64,000 bases of DNA from WHTI01 sp963826105. GTDB lineage: Bacteria > Actinomycetota > CADDZG01 > WHSQ01. The DNA lies in contig CAWGWA010000017.1 of the NCBI GenBank assembly GCA_963826105.1, positions 1 through 64,000 on the forward strand, read 5' to 3'. Made by a program: the position numbers and the translations under genes. The notes beneath the pieces are model-generated. The model ran no database searches. It was not told the origin of the DNA and saw only the letters and a list, made by a program, of their open reading frames with translations. This document shows, piece by piece, positions 28,340 through 36,907 of the stretch. Within the stretch, counting starts at the first letter, position 1, and every line of letters starts with the position of its first letter.

Positions 28340-29011
28340 CTACTGAACGGTGACGAGCCCGCGCATCGCGGGATGGATCCGGCAGATGAACGGGAACTCA
28401 CCCTTATCGAGCGAGGGGATCGAGTAGGTCGTCGATTCACCCGGTCCCACGTCCTCGCCCTCGAAGAGGGCGGCATCATCGTTCAGATCGTCGGCGTCCT
28501 GAGCTGTCTCGTAGATCCACACGTTGTGAGGCGCCGAGTCCGCGTTGTCTAGGGTGATTTCGGATTCCTCGCCCGCGACGAGTTCGATCGCGTCACTGGT
28601 GAACTGCAGGGTTTCGGCCGACAGCGTTCCTCCGGCCGTCACCGGTCCAGACTGCGCGGGCGGGGGCTCGTCGGCACCGCCGTGCTCTTCGCCACTCCCG
28701 ATGCCGAGGAGGGCGATCACGACCCCGATGACGATCGGATATACGACGATGACGCCCATCTCGATCAGCGACGTGCTTCCCATGCGCTTGCGATGCGCCA
28801 AGATCGCGGCGGCGATCAGCACGTTGGCCGCCGCGGCCAGAGCCACAGTGGTCGCGGCCTCCGGCGGGATCGCAAGGAGGACCTTGGACATCCCGATCGT
28901 GACTAGTGCGATCACAGCCAGCGCGGCCACGGGGATAAGGATCGGCAGCGGAACCTTGAATCGGACCTCGCCCACCATCGGATCGGTGCCCGGCGAATGC
29001 TGTTCGCTCAT
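28340..29011 (-). CDS. membrane-anchored cupredoxin of the caa3 operon
   Basis: 223 aa. Three transmembrane helices (about residues 20-45, 52-70 and 80-102), an acidic/Pro linker, then a plastocyanin-like domain. Copper ligands: His in APHNVW, and Cys, His and Met in CRIHPAM. The last 60 residues closely match the cupredoxin at 20193, but the N-terminal halves are unrelated. It is the last gene of the cta operon, 34 bases after ctaG, so it is probably an electron donor to, or copper carrier for, the oxidase. Confidence 0.8.
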   Translation of the reverse strand: MSEQHSPGTDPMVGEVRFKVPLPILIPVAALAVIALVTIGMSKVLLAIPPEAATTVALAAAANVLIAAAILAHRKRMGSTSLIEMGVIVVYPIVIGVVIALLGIGSGEEHGGADEPPPAQSGPVTAGGTLSAETLQFTSDAIELVAGEESEITLDNADSAPHNVWIYETAQDADDLNDDAALFEGEDVGPGESTTYSIPSLDKGEFPFICRIHPAMRGLVTVQ

Positions 29012-29045
29012 CCTTTGCTCGCTGCCTTTCTCGTTGGTCCCCGCA

Positions 29046-29894
29046 TCATTTCCTCAGATCGAACACTTCGAGTTCGCGCTCGAAGTCTTGCCACTCGAGC
29101 GGTTCGACGGTGTTCGATTCTTCCCTCGCGTACCAGCGGAAGAACATCACCGCGATGACACCCCACAGTAGCAAACCGGCCCCGATCTTCATGAGAAGCC
29201 CGGCCACGCGCTGGTCCGTGATGACGGAGATGCCCCAAAGTCGTGGCGCGTCCGCGTAGGTCGAGTAAAGAGAGCTCTCGGAGAAGGTCAGGAACGAGGC
29301 CGGAACCGTTGGGATGATCGAGGTCAGGAACAGGTACATCATCTTGACCGGCTCGCTCATCCGCCCCAGTTCGGGCAACGGGGTCACCACGTTCGTCCAC
29401 ATGCACAACCCGGCAGTGATCATCGTGAGGTGGAAGGCGAAGTGAAAGAGGGAACTGGACGACTGGAGATTGACTACCGGCGACCAGTGCATGGCGGCGA
29501 TGACCAGGTTGAACATCAGGAATCCGATCGCCGGCTTCGAGAGGAACCTGAAGATCTCGAACCGCAAACCCTTCCCGAGTAGCGCACGGAACATCCACAC
29601 CGGTATCCCCAAGAGGAGCAGCGGTGGGGCGACGAACGCGAAGAGGATGTGCTGAACCATGTGCCCGGAAAACAGGTACTGCTCCGCGATCTCGTGCAGC
29701 GGCCACGCCTCGGCCACCAAGAGGGCGAGCACGCCGAGCAGGAAGGAGCTCTTCTGGGCCGTGGTCGCGACCTCTTTCCCAGGAGGAACCAGCCTCGGAC
29801 CGACGAACGACACAGCACTGACGTACGCGACCACAAGCACGCCGACGAGCAGCCATGTTTCCGGATGCGGTTGCCACGCCAGCGATGCGGTCAT
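29046..29894 (-). CDS. ctaG: cytochrome c oxidase assembly factor, caa3 CtaG family
   Basis: 282 aa, about seven transmembrane helices, matching the Bacillus-type CtaG needed for caa3 oxidase formation and thought to act in CuB delivery. Conserved features include the SGHMVQHILFAFVAPPLLLLG segment and a histidine-rich FHFAFHLTM stretch. It lies 4 bases after the small subunit gene ctaF, inside the oxidase operon. It is unrelated to the Cox11-type protein that shares the name CtaG in proteobacteria. Confidence 0.88.
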   Translation of the reverse strand: MTASLAWQPHPETWLLVGVLVVAYVSAVSFVGPRLVPPGKEVATTAQKSSFLLGVLALLVAEAWPLHEIAEQYLFSGHMVQHILFAFVAPPLLLLGIPVWMFRALLGKGLRFEIFRFLSKPAIGFLMFNLVIAAMHWSPVVNLQSSSSLFHFAFHLTMITAGLCMWTNVVTPLPELGRMSEPVKMMYLFLTSIIPTVPASFLTFSESSLYSTYADAPRLWGISVITDQRVAGLLMKIGAGLLLWGVIAVMFFRWYAREESNTVEPLEWQDFERELEVFDLRK

Positions 29895-29898
29895 GACG

Positions 29899-30240
29899 TC
29901 AGTTGTTCAGGAGCGGAACCGGACCGCCTCGTCCGAACAGGACCGCTAGGTAGATGCCGAAGACGAACAACGCAAGGACGAGCCCGGTCACGAACAGCCG
30001 CCTGAAGATCGGGCTGTCGAACCTCAGATGCATGAACCAGAGTGCAACGAGGGCGAACTTGAGGATCGCGGAGGCGATCAGTAGGACGACTACGAGTTGA
30101 TCTCCGAGAGCGCCGGCATAGGACAACGCCACCTCGATCGCGGTGACGATCGCCAGCACAACCGCGACAGTTATGTAGGTCCGCGGTTCAGGATGGTGAC
30201 TCAGCGCTTCGGCCTCTATCTCCTCGACGGATGGACTCAA
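29899..30240 (-). CDS. ctaF: cytochrome c oxidase subunit IV (CtaF-like)
   Basis: 113 aa from a TTG at 30240 preceded by GAGAGGGGG. A longer frame from an ATG at 30297 would overlap ctaE by 46 bases with unnatural sequence, so I reject it. Three transmembrane helices include ALWFMHLRFDSPIFRR, the family hallmark. Non-catalytic subunit of aa3/caa3-type oxidases that stabilises the core. It sits between ctaE and ctaG. Confidence 0.85.
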   Translation of the reverse strand: MSPSVEEIEAEALSHHPEPRTYITVAVVLAIVTAIEVALSYAGALGDQLVVVLLIASAILKFALVALWFMHLRFDSPIFRRLFVTGLVLALFVFGIYLAVLFGRGGPVPLLNN

Positions 30241-30251
30241 CGGTCCCCCTC

Positions 30252-30854
30252 TCAGTTCGTCGGGATCAGGTAGACGACGGTGAAGATGATGATCCACACG
30301 ATGTCGACGAAGTGCCAGTAGAGGCCGATGAGCTCGACCTTGCGAGGGCCGTCGGCATCATCCAACTTGCCGAATGTCGACATCCCGAACAGGGATAGCA
30401 ACATGAAGATCCCGACCGTCACGTGGGCGCCGTGGAAACCGGTCATGACGAAGAAGCTGCTTCCGAAAGTGCTCGTAGACAGCTTCAGGCCTTCCTCGAC
30501 GAAGGCCGTGAACTCGTAGATCTGGCCACCCACGAACACCATGCCGAGCATCGCGGTTGCGAGGATCCAGACGCGGAAGCCGGTCATGTCCTTTCGCTGG
30601 ATCGCAGCCAGAGCCAGGACCATCGTCAGAGATGACATCAGCAACACGAAGGAACTGACCGACGTGTAGGGGATGTCGTAGATCTCGTGCGGAGTGGGAC
30701 CGTTGAACACGTTGTTGCGATACAGCAGATAGGTCGAGATCAGGGAACCGAAGAACAGGCATTCCGAGCCGAGGAAAGCCCACATCGCCAGCTTGACGTT
30801 GTCCAATCCGGTCGAGGTGTGGTGCTCGTGAGGAGCAGCCTCATGCGACGCCAT
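30252..30854 (-). CDS. ctaE: cytochrome c oxidase subunit III
   Basis: 200 aa, five transmembrane helices (the short bacterial form). Conserved LAMWAFLGSECLFFGSLI, TGFHGAHVTVGIFM and YWHFVDIVWIIIFTVVYL. The Glu within the first motif and the His residues of FHGAHV are present. The ATG overlaps the ctaD stop. Confidence 0.94.
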   Translation of the reverse strand: MASHEAAPHEHHTSTGLDNVKLAMWAFLGSECLFFGSLISTYLLYRNNVFNGPTPHEIYDIPYTSVSSFVLLMSSLTMVLALAAIQRKDMTGFRVWILATAMLGMVFVGGQIYEFTAFVEEGLKLSTSTFGSSFFVMTGFHGAHVTVGIFMLLSLFGMSTFGKLDDADGPRKVELIGLYWHFVDIVWIIIFTVVYLIPTN

Positions 30855-32707
30855 CAGTGCACCTCCTCAGAGCCCGGCTCGAGGACCCAGCCGAACAGGC
30901 CCAGCAGTGTGATGAGTCCGCCGGCGACGATCGCCCAGTCGGCGAAGATGACACCCCAACCCATGATCGGCAGGCCGACCGACGCGAGCGCGGGGAAGTA
31001 CGAGGGATCTGGTAGGTGGATGTTCGGCTCGTCGGCCGGCTCTTCCTCGGCTCCTCCGGTGAAGACAGGGGCCGTCGTCTTCTCGGGTGTCTCCGTGTAC
31101 TTGCGATACCAGAAGTCGTCCCTCGAAGTCACCGTTGGGACCTCGGCGAAGTTGTACTCGGGTGGTGGGGATGAGATCGACCACTCGAGCGTCCGGGCGT
31201 CCCAGGGGTCCCCGCCGGCCTCCTCGCCCTTCCTGCGGGTACGGGCCACGTTGACGATGAAGACGAGCACGGACAAGGCGATCAGGAACGCGCCGCCCGT
31301 CGCCATCAGGTTTCCGACGTCCCATCCCATTTCCTTCGGATAGGTAGAGAGGCGCCGCGGCATCCCTTGCAGGCCGAGGATGTGCATCGGGCCGAACGCG
31401 AGGTTGAACCCGATGATCATCAGCCAGAAGTGCAGTTTCCCCAGGCCCTCGCCCAGCAACCTCCCGAAGAACTTGGGCCACCAGTAGTAGAGGCCCGAGA
31501 AGAGTCCGAAGATCGCGCCGCCGAACAGCACGTAGTGGAAGTGCGCCACGACGTAGTAGGTGTCGTGCTGCTGTGCGTCGGACGGAACGATCGAGTGGGT
31601 GACGCCGGACAGGCCCCCGATGACGAACATCGTCACGAAACCCATCGAGAACAAAAGGGGCGTCGTGATCCGGATACTGCCCTTCCAGATCGTGCCCATC
31701 CAGTTGAAGATCTTCACCCCCGTAGGCACCGCGATGAACATAGTCGACAGGGCGAAGGCGGCGTTGGCGACGGGACCGAGGCCGGAGGTGAACATGTGGT
31801 GGGCCCATACGCCCCAGCCCATGAAGCCGATCGCGATACCTGCGAAAACGATCGCGGCGTAGCCGAAGATCGGCTTGCGCGCGAAGGTCGGGAGTACTTC
31901 CGACACGATGCCCATCGCCGGCAGGATCATGACGTAGACCTCGGGGTGTCCGAACAACCAGAACAAGTGTTGCCACAGGATCGGGTCACCACCCGCCGCG
32001 GGATTGAAGAACACCGCTCCGTAGACGCGGTCGAACATCAGCTCGAACAGAGCGACGGCGATGACGGGTAACGCGAACAGAAGTAGGAACGACGTCACGA
32101 GGGACATCCAGATGAACACCGGCATCCGCATCATCGTCATACCGGGAGCGCGCATGTTGATGATCGTGACGATGAAGTTGACCGCACCGGCCAGAGACGC
32201 CACGCCGGCGATCTGCAGACCGATCGAATAGAAGGTCATCCCGTGATCCGGAAGCGATTCCGACAGCGGTGCGTATCCGAACCACCCCCCGTCCGGCGCT
32301 CCCCCAAGGAAGAAACTCGAGTACATGAAGACGCCGGCACCGATGAACACCCAGAACGAGAACGCGTTCAACCTGGGGAACGCAACATCGCGGGCACCGA
32401 TCATCAACGGGATCAGATAGTTCATCAGCGCGACACCCATCGGCATCACGACGAAGAAGATCATCGTCAGACCGTGCATCGTGAAGATCTGGTTGTAGGC
32501 GTCGGCCGACAGGACGGTGCTGTCGGGGCGGGCGAGCTGGCTACGGATCAGGAGGGCCTCGATGCCGCCCACGATGAAGAAGAAGAAGGCCGCAACGCCG
32601 TACATGATCCCGATCTTCTTGTGATCGACGGTCGTGACCCAACTCCACCAGCCCGTCTTGGCTTGTGGCCGTGCGAACAGACCGCGCGACGGGGCTACCG
32701 AAGCCAT
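30854..32707 (-). CDS. ctaD: cytochrome c oxidase subunit I
   Basis: 617 aa catalytic subunit with low-spin heme, high-spin heme and CuB. It contains MHGLTMIFFVVMPMG (low-spin heme His), HPEVYVMILPAMG (CuB His and the cross-linked Tyr in HPEVY), WAHHMFTSG (CuB histidines) and HFHYVLFGG (heme ligands). The core has about twelve helices. The C-terminal extension of about 130 residues is acidic and ends in two more hydrophobic segments, as in caa3-type subunits I. ATG preceded by AGAGGGATCTGC. Confidence 0.96.
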   Translation of the reverse strand: MASVAPSRGLFARPQAKTGWWSWVTTVDHKKIGIMYGVAAFFFFIVGGIEALLIRSQLARPDSTVLSADAYNQIFTMHGLTMIFFVVMPMGVALMNYLIPLMIGARDVAFPRLNAFSFWVFIGAGVFMYSSFFLGGAPDGGWFGYAPLSESLPDHGMTFYSIGLQIAGVASLAGAVNFIVTIINMRAPGMTMMRMPVFIWMSLVTSFLLLFALPVIAVALFELMFDRVYGAVFFNPAAGGDPILWQHLFWLFGHPEVYVMILPAMGIVSEVLPTFARKPIFGYAAIVFAGIAIGFMGWGVWAHHMFTSGLGPVANAAFALSTMFIAVPTGVKIFNWMGTIWKGSIRITTPLLFSMGFVTMFVIGGLSGVTHSIVPSDAQQHDTYYVVAHFHYVLFGGAIFGLFSGLYYWWPKFFGRLLGEGLGKLHFWLMIIGFNLAFGPMHILGLQGMPRRLSTYPKEMGWDVGNLMATGGAFLIALSVLVFIVNVARTRRKGEEAGGDPWDARTLEWSISSPPPEYNFAEVPTVTSRDDFWYRKYTETPEKTTAPVFTGGAEEEPADEPNIHLPDPSYFPALASVGLPIMGWGVIFADWAIVAGGLITLLGLFGWVLEPGSEEVH

Positions 32708-32734
32708 GCAGATCCCTCTTTCGTTTTGGTCATC

Positions 32735-33793
32735 TCACTCCAGGCTCTGTAAGTAGGCGACCAGGGCAGTGAGTTGTTCCTCGGTGAGTTGGAGGTTGGG
32801 CATCTTGGCCCCCTCCTTCATACCCGGCGGATCTCGGAGCCACCGGATCAGGTTCTCCTCGTTGTTGTCGAAGATCGCGCCCGCGAACGTCGTCCGGGTG
32901 GCGAACCCCCCGAGGTTCGGTCCTGCATTGGGTGCGTTCGCGGTTGCATCGGCGGTGTGACAAGACGAGCAGGCAGGGCCTCCGGCGAACTGGCCCTGGA
33001 GGAAGAGCTCTTCACCCTCGGCAACAAGATCGTCCGTCGACTCAGGGGTGTCCTTGAGCTCGCTGACCCAAGTGTCGAAGTCGGCTTGCTCGTGGGCTTC
33101 GACGAGCAAGCGCATCTCCGCGTGACCGAGGCCGCAGAACTCGGTGCATTGGCCCAGGTAGGTCCCGGGCTCGTCGGCCTGCAACGTGATCAGATTGAGG
33201 CGACCGGGAACCACGTCCTGCTTGCCGCCGAGTCGCGGCACCCAGAACGCGTGGATCACTTCGGAGGTCCCATCTACGAGATCGGTGGGCTGACCTTCGA
33301 GGCGGATTCGCACGGGAACGTCGACCGGGATGTGCAGCTCGTTGGCGGTCACAATGCCAAGGTCCGGATACTGGTACTCCCACCAGAACTGATGGGCGAT
33401 GACGGTGACGTTAAGAACGTTGCCGGTGGGCTCCTCGGCGAGTTCGAAGATCGATTTGATCGTCGGGACGGAGATGCCGGCGAGGATCAACGCCGGGATG
33501 ACGGTGAGGATCACCTCGACCTTGGTGTTGCCGTGGAACTGCGATGCCTCCCGCCCCGGCTTGGCACGGAAGCGGATCACCGCGAACACGAGAAGCCCTT
33601 CGACGATCACGAAGATAACCACTGCGATCGGGAACACGAGGTTCCACAGGTCCCGGGCCTCACGGGCGTTCGGTCCGGCAGGTTGGAGGGTGTCCTGCGG
33701 GGCGTCCGACGCACACCCCGAAAGCATCACCGCGAAGAGCACGAGGCCTGCGAGGACCAGCAAACGGCGATTACGAGAGGTCGAGATGCTCAT
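32735..33793 (-). CDS. ctaC: cytochrome c oxidase subunit II with fused cytochrome c domain (caa3 type)
   Basis: 352 aa from the ATG at 33793, which has GGAGAAGGA directly upstream (a further start at 33808 is less well placed). Lipoprotein signal with LSGC, two transmembrane helices, a cupredoxin domain with the CuA site (His in VIHAFWVPRLGG, Cys-Cys in GQCTEFCGLGHAEM) and a C-terminal cytochrome c with heme motif CSSCH and probable Met ligand in AKMPNLQ. The fused heme domain defines a caa3 oxidase. Its heme needs the Ccm genes transcribed divergently next door. Confidence 0.95.
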   Translation of the reverse strand: MSISTSRNRRLLVLAGLVLFAVMLSGCASDAPQDTLQPAGPNAREARDLWNLVFPIAVVIFVIVEGLLVFAVIRFRAKPGREASQFHGNTKVEVILTVIPALILAGISVPTIKSIFELAEEPTGNVLNVTVIAHQFWWEYQYPDLGIVTANELHIPVDVPVRIRLEGQPTDLVDGTSEVIHAFWVPRLGGKQDVVPGRLNLITLQADEPGTYLGQCTEFCGLGHAEMRLLVEAHEQADFDTWVSELKDTPESTDDLVAEGEELFLQGQFAGGPACSSCHTADATANAPNAGPNLGGFATRTTFAGAIFDNNEENLIRWLRDPPGMKEGAKMPNLQLTEEQLTALVAYLQSLE

Positions 33794-33848
33794 TCCTTCT
33801 CCAGGCAAGCCACCATGACGGCCGGAAGCATAAAGGACGAGACGGCAC

Positions 33849-33854
33849 TAGCCT
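33849..33854 (+). promoter_or_regulatory. -10 box of a probable leaderless promoter for the ccm operon
   Basis: TAGCCT ends 7 bases before the ATG at 33862. The 68-base divergent gap to ctaC must carry promoters for both the oxidase and the cytochrome c maturation operons. Confidence 0.45.
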
Positions 33855-33861
33855 TGTCTTC

Positions 33862-34425
33862 ATGGTTCCCCGAGATGAACTCGATGATATTCACGAACAC
33901 ACGAAGCTCCGCCGCTTCGTCTGGGTGGCCGTGGGAGCAGTCATCGCCATCTCGCTCGGCATCGTAGTGCTGCGGCCCGCAGAAGAAAAACGCGGCACCG
34001 AGGGCAAGGCCCCCGCCATGTCCCTAGCGATCCTCGGAGATGAGGAGCGACTGTCCAACGCGGACCTCCGGGGGACGCCCGTGGTCCTCAACCTCTGGGC
34101 TTCCTGGTGCGATCCCTGCCGCCGGGAGGCCAAGGTCTTCGAGGCCGCCCACCAGAAGTACGGCGACCGCATCCGCTTCATCGGGGTCGACGTCAAGGAC
34201 ACGGTCGATGCGGCGCAGGCCTTCATCGAAGAGTTCGGGGTCACGTACACGAACGTATTCGATGAGGGACACCGCTTCGCGGACGCCCTCGGGTACACGG
34301 GTCTCCCCCAGACCTACTTCATCGACGCCGAGTGGAACTTCGTGGGGGCCGAGGACCAGGTCCTGGGCGAGCTGAACCGAGCCGAGTTGGAGGCCGGCAT
34401 CGAGGCACTCTTGGCCTCGGATTGA
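33862..34425 (+). CDS. thiol-disulfide oxidoreductase, CcmG/ResA/TlpA family
   Basis: 187 aa. One N-terminal transmembrane helix (residues 19-37) and a thioredoxin domain with WCDPC (Cys83-Cys86) and cis-Pro loop GLPQTY. As first gene of the ccm operon it most likely reduces apocytochrome heme-binding cysteines or the CcmH thiols. The Asp in CDPC is unusual, since most relatives have EPC, APC or PPC. A glutamate in the second half (GVDVKDT region) is consistent with a reducing member. ccmE follows after 43 bases. Confidence 0.85.
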   Translation: MVPRDELDDIHEHTKLRRFVWVAVGAVIAISLGIVVLRPAEEKRGTEGKAPAMSLAILGDEERLSNADLRGTPVVLNLWASWCDPCRREAKVFEAAHQKYGDRIRFIGVDVKDTVDAAQAFIEEFGVTYTNVFDEGHRFADALGYTGLPQTYFIDAEWNFVGAEDQVLGELNRAELEAGIEALLASD

Positions 34426-34468
34426 CGGCAAATGGGTTGGAGTGTCAATCCTTTATCGTTAGGCGGAG

Positions 34469-34894
34469 ATGGACGAGCAGCTCGGGATTTCAGGACGGAG
34501 GAACCGCACCAGCCCTAAGTTCCTGTGGGGAGGCGCGGTCATCTTCCTCGCGCTCGTTGCGATGGTTCTGTGGGCGATGGGACGCACGGGGTCAACCGCC
34601 TACTTCCTCAAGACCAGTGAGCTGGCCGCCTCTGGACCTTCCACGCAAGAGCCCATCCGGGTGAACGGCAACGTCGTTGAGGGATCGGTCGTTCAGGAGG
34701 GTCTGGCATCGACGTTCGACATCACCGATGGTCAGACGGCGATAACCGTCACCACCGACCGACCTCTGCCGGATTCCTTCCGAGACGACGCACAGACCGA
34801 GATCGTTGCACTCGGCGTTTACGACGGGCATTCGTTCGCGGCAACCGAAGTACTCGCGAAGTGTCCGTCGAAGTTCAAGGCCAAGACCTCCTAA
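34469..34894 (+). CDS. ccmE: heme chaperone CcmE, cysteine-type with CxxxF motif
   Basis: 141 aa. One N-terminal transmembrane helix (about residues 17-37) and a beta-barrel heme-carrier domain (IRVNGNVVEGSVV, ITVTTDRPLPDSFRD). The heme-attachment motif, HxxxY in most System I organisms and CxxxY in the known cysteine-type variant, reads C132-P-S-K-F136 here. The covalent ligand is thus Cys and the usual Tyr iron ligand is Phe. It receives heme from CcmC and delivers it to CcmF. GGAG lies immediately before the ATG. Confidence 0.9.
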   Translation: MDEQLGISGRRNRTSPKFLWGGAVIFLALVAMVLWAMGRTGSTAYFLKTSELAASGPSTQEPIRVNGNVVEGSVVQEGLASTFDITDGQTAITVTTDRPLPDSFRDDAQTEIVALGVYDGHSFAATEVLAKCPSKFKAKTS

Positions 34895-34909
34895 GGGAGG
34901 AGGGAGCAG

Positions 34910-36907
34910 ATGATCTCGCTCGCGGGGCTCGGTCGTCCCTCTCTCATCGCCGCTCTTGTACTCGCGTTCGCGGCGCTCGTCCTTCACGGTCTCGGTGCGC
35001 TTCGATCTCGTAAGGACCTGACCGAAGCCGGCGTTCGAGCCACGATCGGAACTGCGGTCTTCGTCGGCATCGCAGTCGTGAGCCTGGTCAGCGCGCTCTA
35101 CGTTCATGACTTCTCGCTGGATTACGTCAGCCGCTACTCGTCCCGTTCCCTGCCCCCCGCTTATACGGTCACCGCGCTGTGGGGAGGCATGGAGGGCTCA
35201 CTCCTTTTCTGGTGTCTTCTGCTCACCACCTTCAGCGCGGTTGCCCTGAGTCGCGTTGACGCTCGGACCACGCGCCTCGTTGGCTGGGCCGGCGCGGTGC
35301 TGGCCGGCATCGCGTTGTTCTTCCTTGCGCTGCTGGTGATGCCGGCCGACCCATTCACGCGGTTGGTCGATGTCCCCTCCGACGGCGCCGGACTCAATCC
35401 GTTGTTGCAGTCCCCCGGGATGGTCATCCATCCACCGCTCCTCTACACGGGCTTCGTCGGTTTCTCGATCCCGTTCGCGTTCGCGATGGCCGCGCTGTTC
35501 TCCGGCCATCTCGATGACTCGTGGCTGAAGGCGACGCGCCGATGGACCTTGTTCGCGTGGAGCGCGTTGTCGATCGGGATCGTCCTCGGTGGCGCGTGGG
35601 CGTACACCGAACTCGGTTGGGGTGGCTACTGGGCATGGGACCCGGTAGAGAACGCGTCGTTCATGCCGTGGCTGACCGCGACCGCGTTCCTGCATTCGGT
35701 CGTGATCCAGGAGAAGCGGCGGATGTTCAAGGTCTGGAACGTCGTCCTGATCCTGTTGACCTACGTGCTCGCCGTTTTCGGGACCTTCCTCACACGCTCG
35801 GGGATCCTCTCGAGCATCCACACGTTCACCGAGGGCAGCACCGGGAAGTGGTTCCTCCCGTTCCTTGGAGGAATGCTGCTCGGGAGCCTCGGGGTCGTCG
35901 CCGCGCGCTACGAAAAACTGCGCAGCGACAACCGGTTCGATTCGCTGCTGTCGCGCGAGTCGGCCTTCCTCTTGAACAACGTCCTGTTCGTGGCCGCCGC
36001 CTTGACGGTCCTGTGGGGCACGATCTATCCGATCGTCGCCGAGGCGACCTCAGGGGTGCGCTTAACCGTCGGGCCCCCGTTCTTCAATTCGGTCTTCATC
36101 CCTGTAGGACTCGCGATCGTCGGCCTGACCGGGATCGGTCCCCTCATCTCATGGAGACGCATGAGCTCCGGTTCCCTGACCCGGATCGTACGCGTGCCGT
36201 TGCTCGCGGGAGCCGTCACCGCGACCGCGCTGGCGGTTGCAGGTGTGAGGAGCACCGGCGCCTTGCTGGCCTTCTCGTTGTGCACGTTCACTGCGGTCGC
36301 GATCGGCTCGGAGTTCGTTCGGGGATCGAGCGTCTATCGGGGGCCGGGGGGGTTGTCGTGGCCGGCTGCGCTGCTCAAGACGTTGCTCCGCAATCGGCGT
36401 CGGTACGGCGGATACGTCGTTCACCTCGGTGTCATCCTCATCGTCATCGGACTGAGCGGGAGCGCATTCAGCTCCGAGAGACAGGAACTCCTCGCCATCG
36501 GTGAGTCGACGACGATCGGCGATTACACCCTGACCTACACGGGGTTCGATCAGGAAGAGACCGACGAGAAGCAGATCCTCGAGGCCACGATCGTAGTGTC
36601 GCGGGGTAACGAGCCGATCGCGACATTGCGACCGCAACGCAACTTCCACTTCGCCCAGGAGCAGCCGCAGTCCGAGGTGGCGATCAGAACAACACCGGTC
36701 GAAGACCTCTACATCGTGATCACGTCCTTCGATCAGGACGGGACCGCGGCGGTGCGCGCGTTCGTCAATCCTCTGACGTGGTGGATCTGGGCGGGAGCCT
36801 TCGTGATGCTTGCCGGTATGGGGGTTCTGCTTTCCAGCGAGAAGCCGGTCGAGGTCGGTGTTCCATCGCGGAAACGCGCGCCGGAGAAGGTTGCCGTGAC
36901 CCAATGA
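34910..36907 (+). CDS. ccmF: cytochrome c heme lyase CcmF
   Basis: 665 aa, about fifteen transmembrane helices. The WWD heme-handling signature is WGGYWAWDPVENASFMPWL (near residue 240). PPAYTVTALWGGMEGSLLFW and HPPLLYTGF carry further conserved residues and a heme-ligand His. It joins heme to apocytochrome CxxCH together with CcmH. GGAGGGAG precedes the ATG by a few bases, and the stop overlaps ccmH as ATGA. Confidence 0.94.
   Translation: MISLAGLGRPSLIAALVLAFAALVLHGLGALRSRKDLTEAGVRATIGTAVFVGIAVVSLVSALYVHDFSLDYVSRYSSRSLPPAYTVTALWGGMEGSLLFWCLLLTTFSAVALSRVDARTTRLVGWAGAVLAGIALFFLALLVMPADPFTRLVDVPSDGAGLNPLLQSPGMVIHPPLLYTGFVGFSIPFAFAMAALFSGHLDDSWLKATRRWTLFAWSALSIGIVLGGAWAYTELGWGGYWAWDPVENASFMPWLTATAFLHSVVIQEKRRMFKVWNVVLILLTYVLAVFGTFLTRSGILSSIHTFTEGSTGKWFLPFLGGMLLGSLGVVAARYEKLRSDNRFDSLLSRESAFLLNNVLFVAAALTVLWGTIYPIVAEATSGVRLTVGPPFFNSVFIPVGLAIVGLTGIGPLISWRRMSSGSLTRIVRVPLLAGAVTATALAVAGVRSTGALLAFSLCTFTAVAIGSEFVRGSSVYRGPGGLSWPAALLKTLLRNRRRYGGYVVHLGVILIVIGLSGSAFSSERQELLAIGESTTIGDYTLTYTGFDQEETDEKQILEATIVVSRGNEPIATLRPQRNFHFAQEQPQSEVAIRTTPVEDLYIVITSFDQDGTAAVRAFVNPLTWWIWAGAFVMLAGMGVLLSSEKPVEVGVPSRKRAPEKVAVTQ

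Noticed and set aside
28331..28345. Palindrome as an intrinsic terminator
   Set aside because: Six base pairs, not GC-rich, and no U-run on either strand.
29899..30297. Longer ctaF from an ATG at 30297
   Set aside because: Would overlap ctaE by 46 bases and add residues unlike the family. TTG at 30240 has a good ribosome site.
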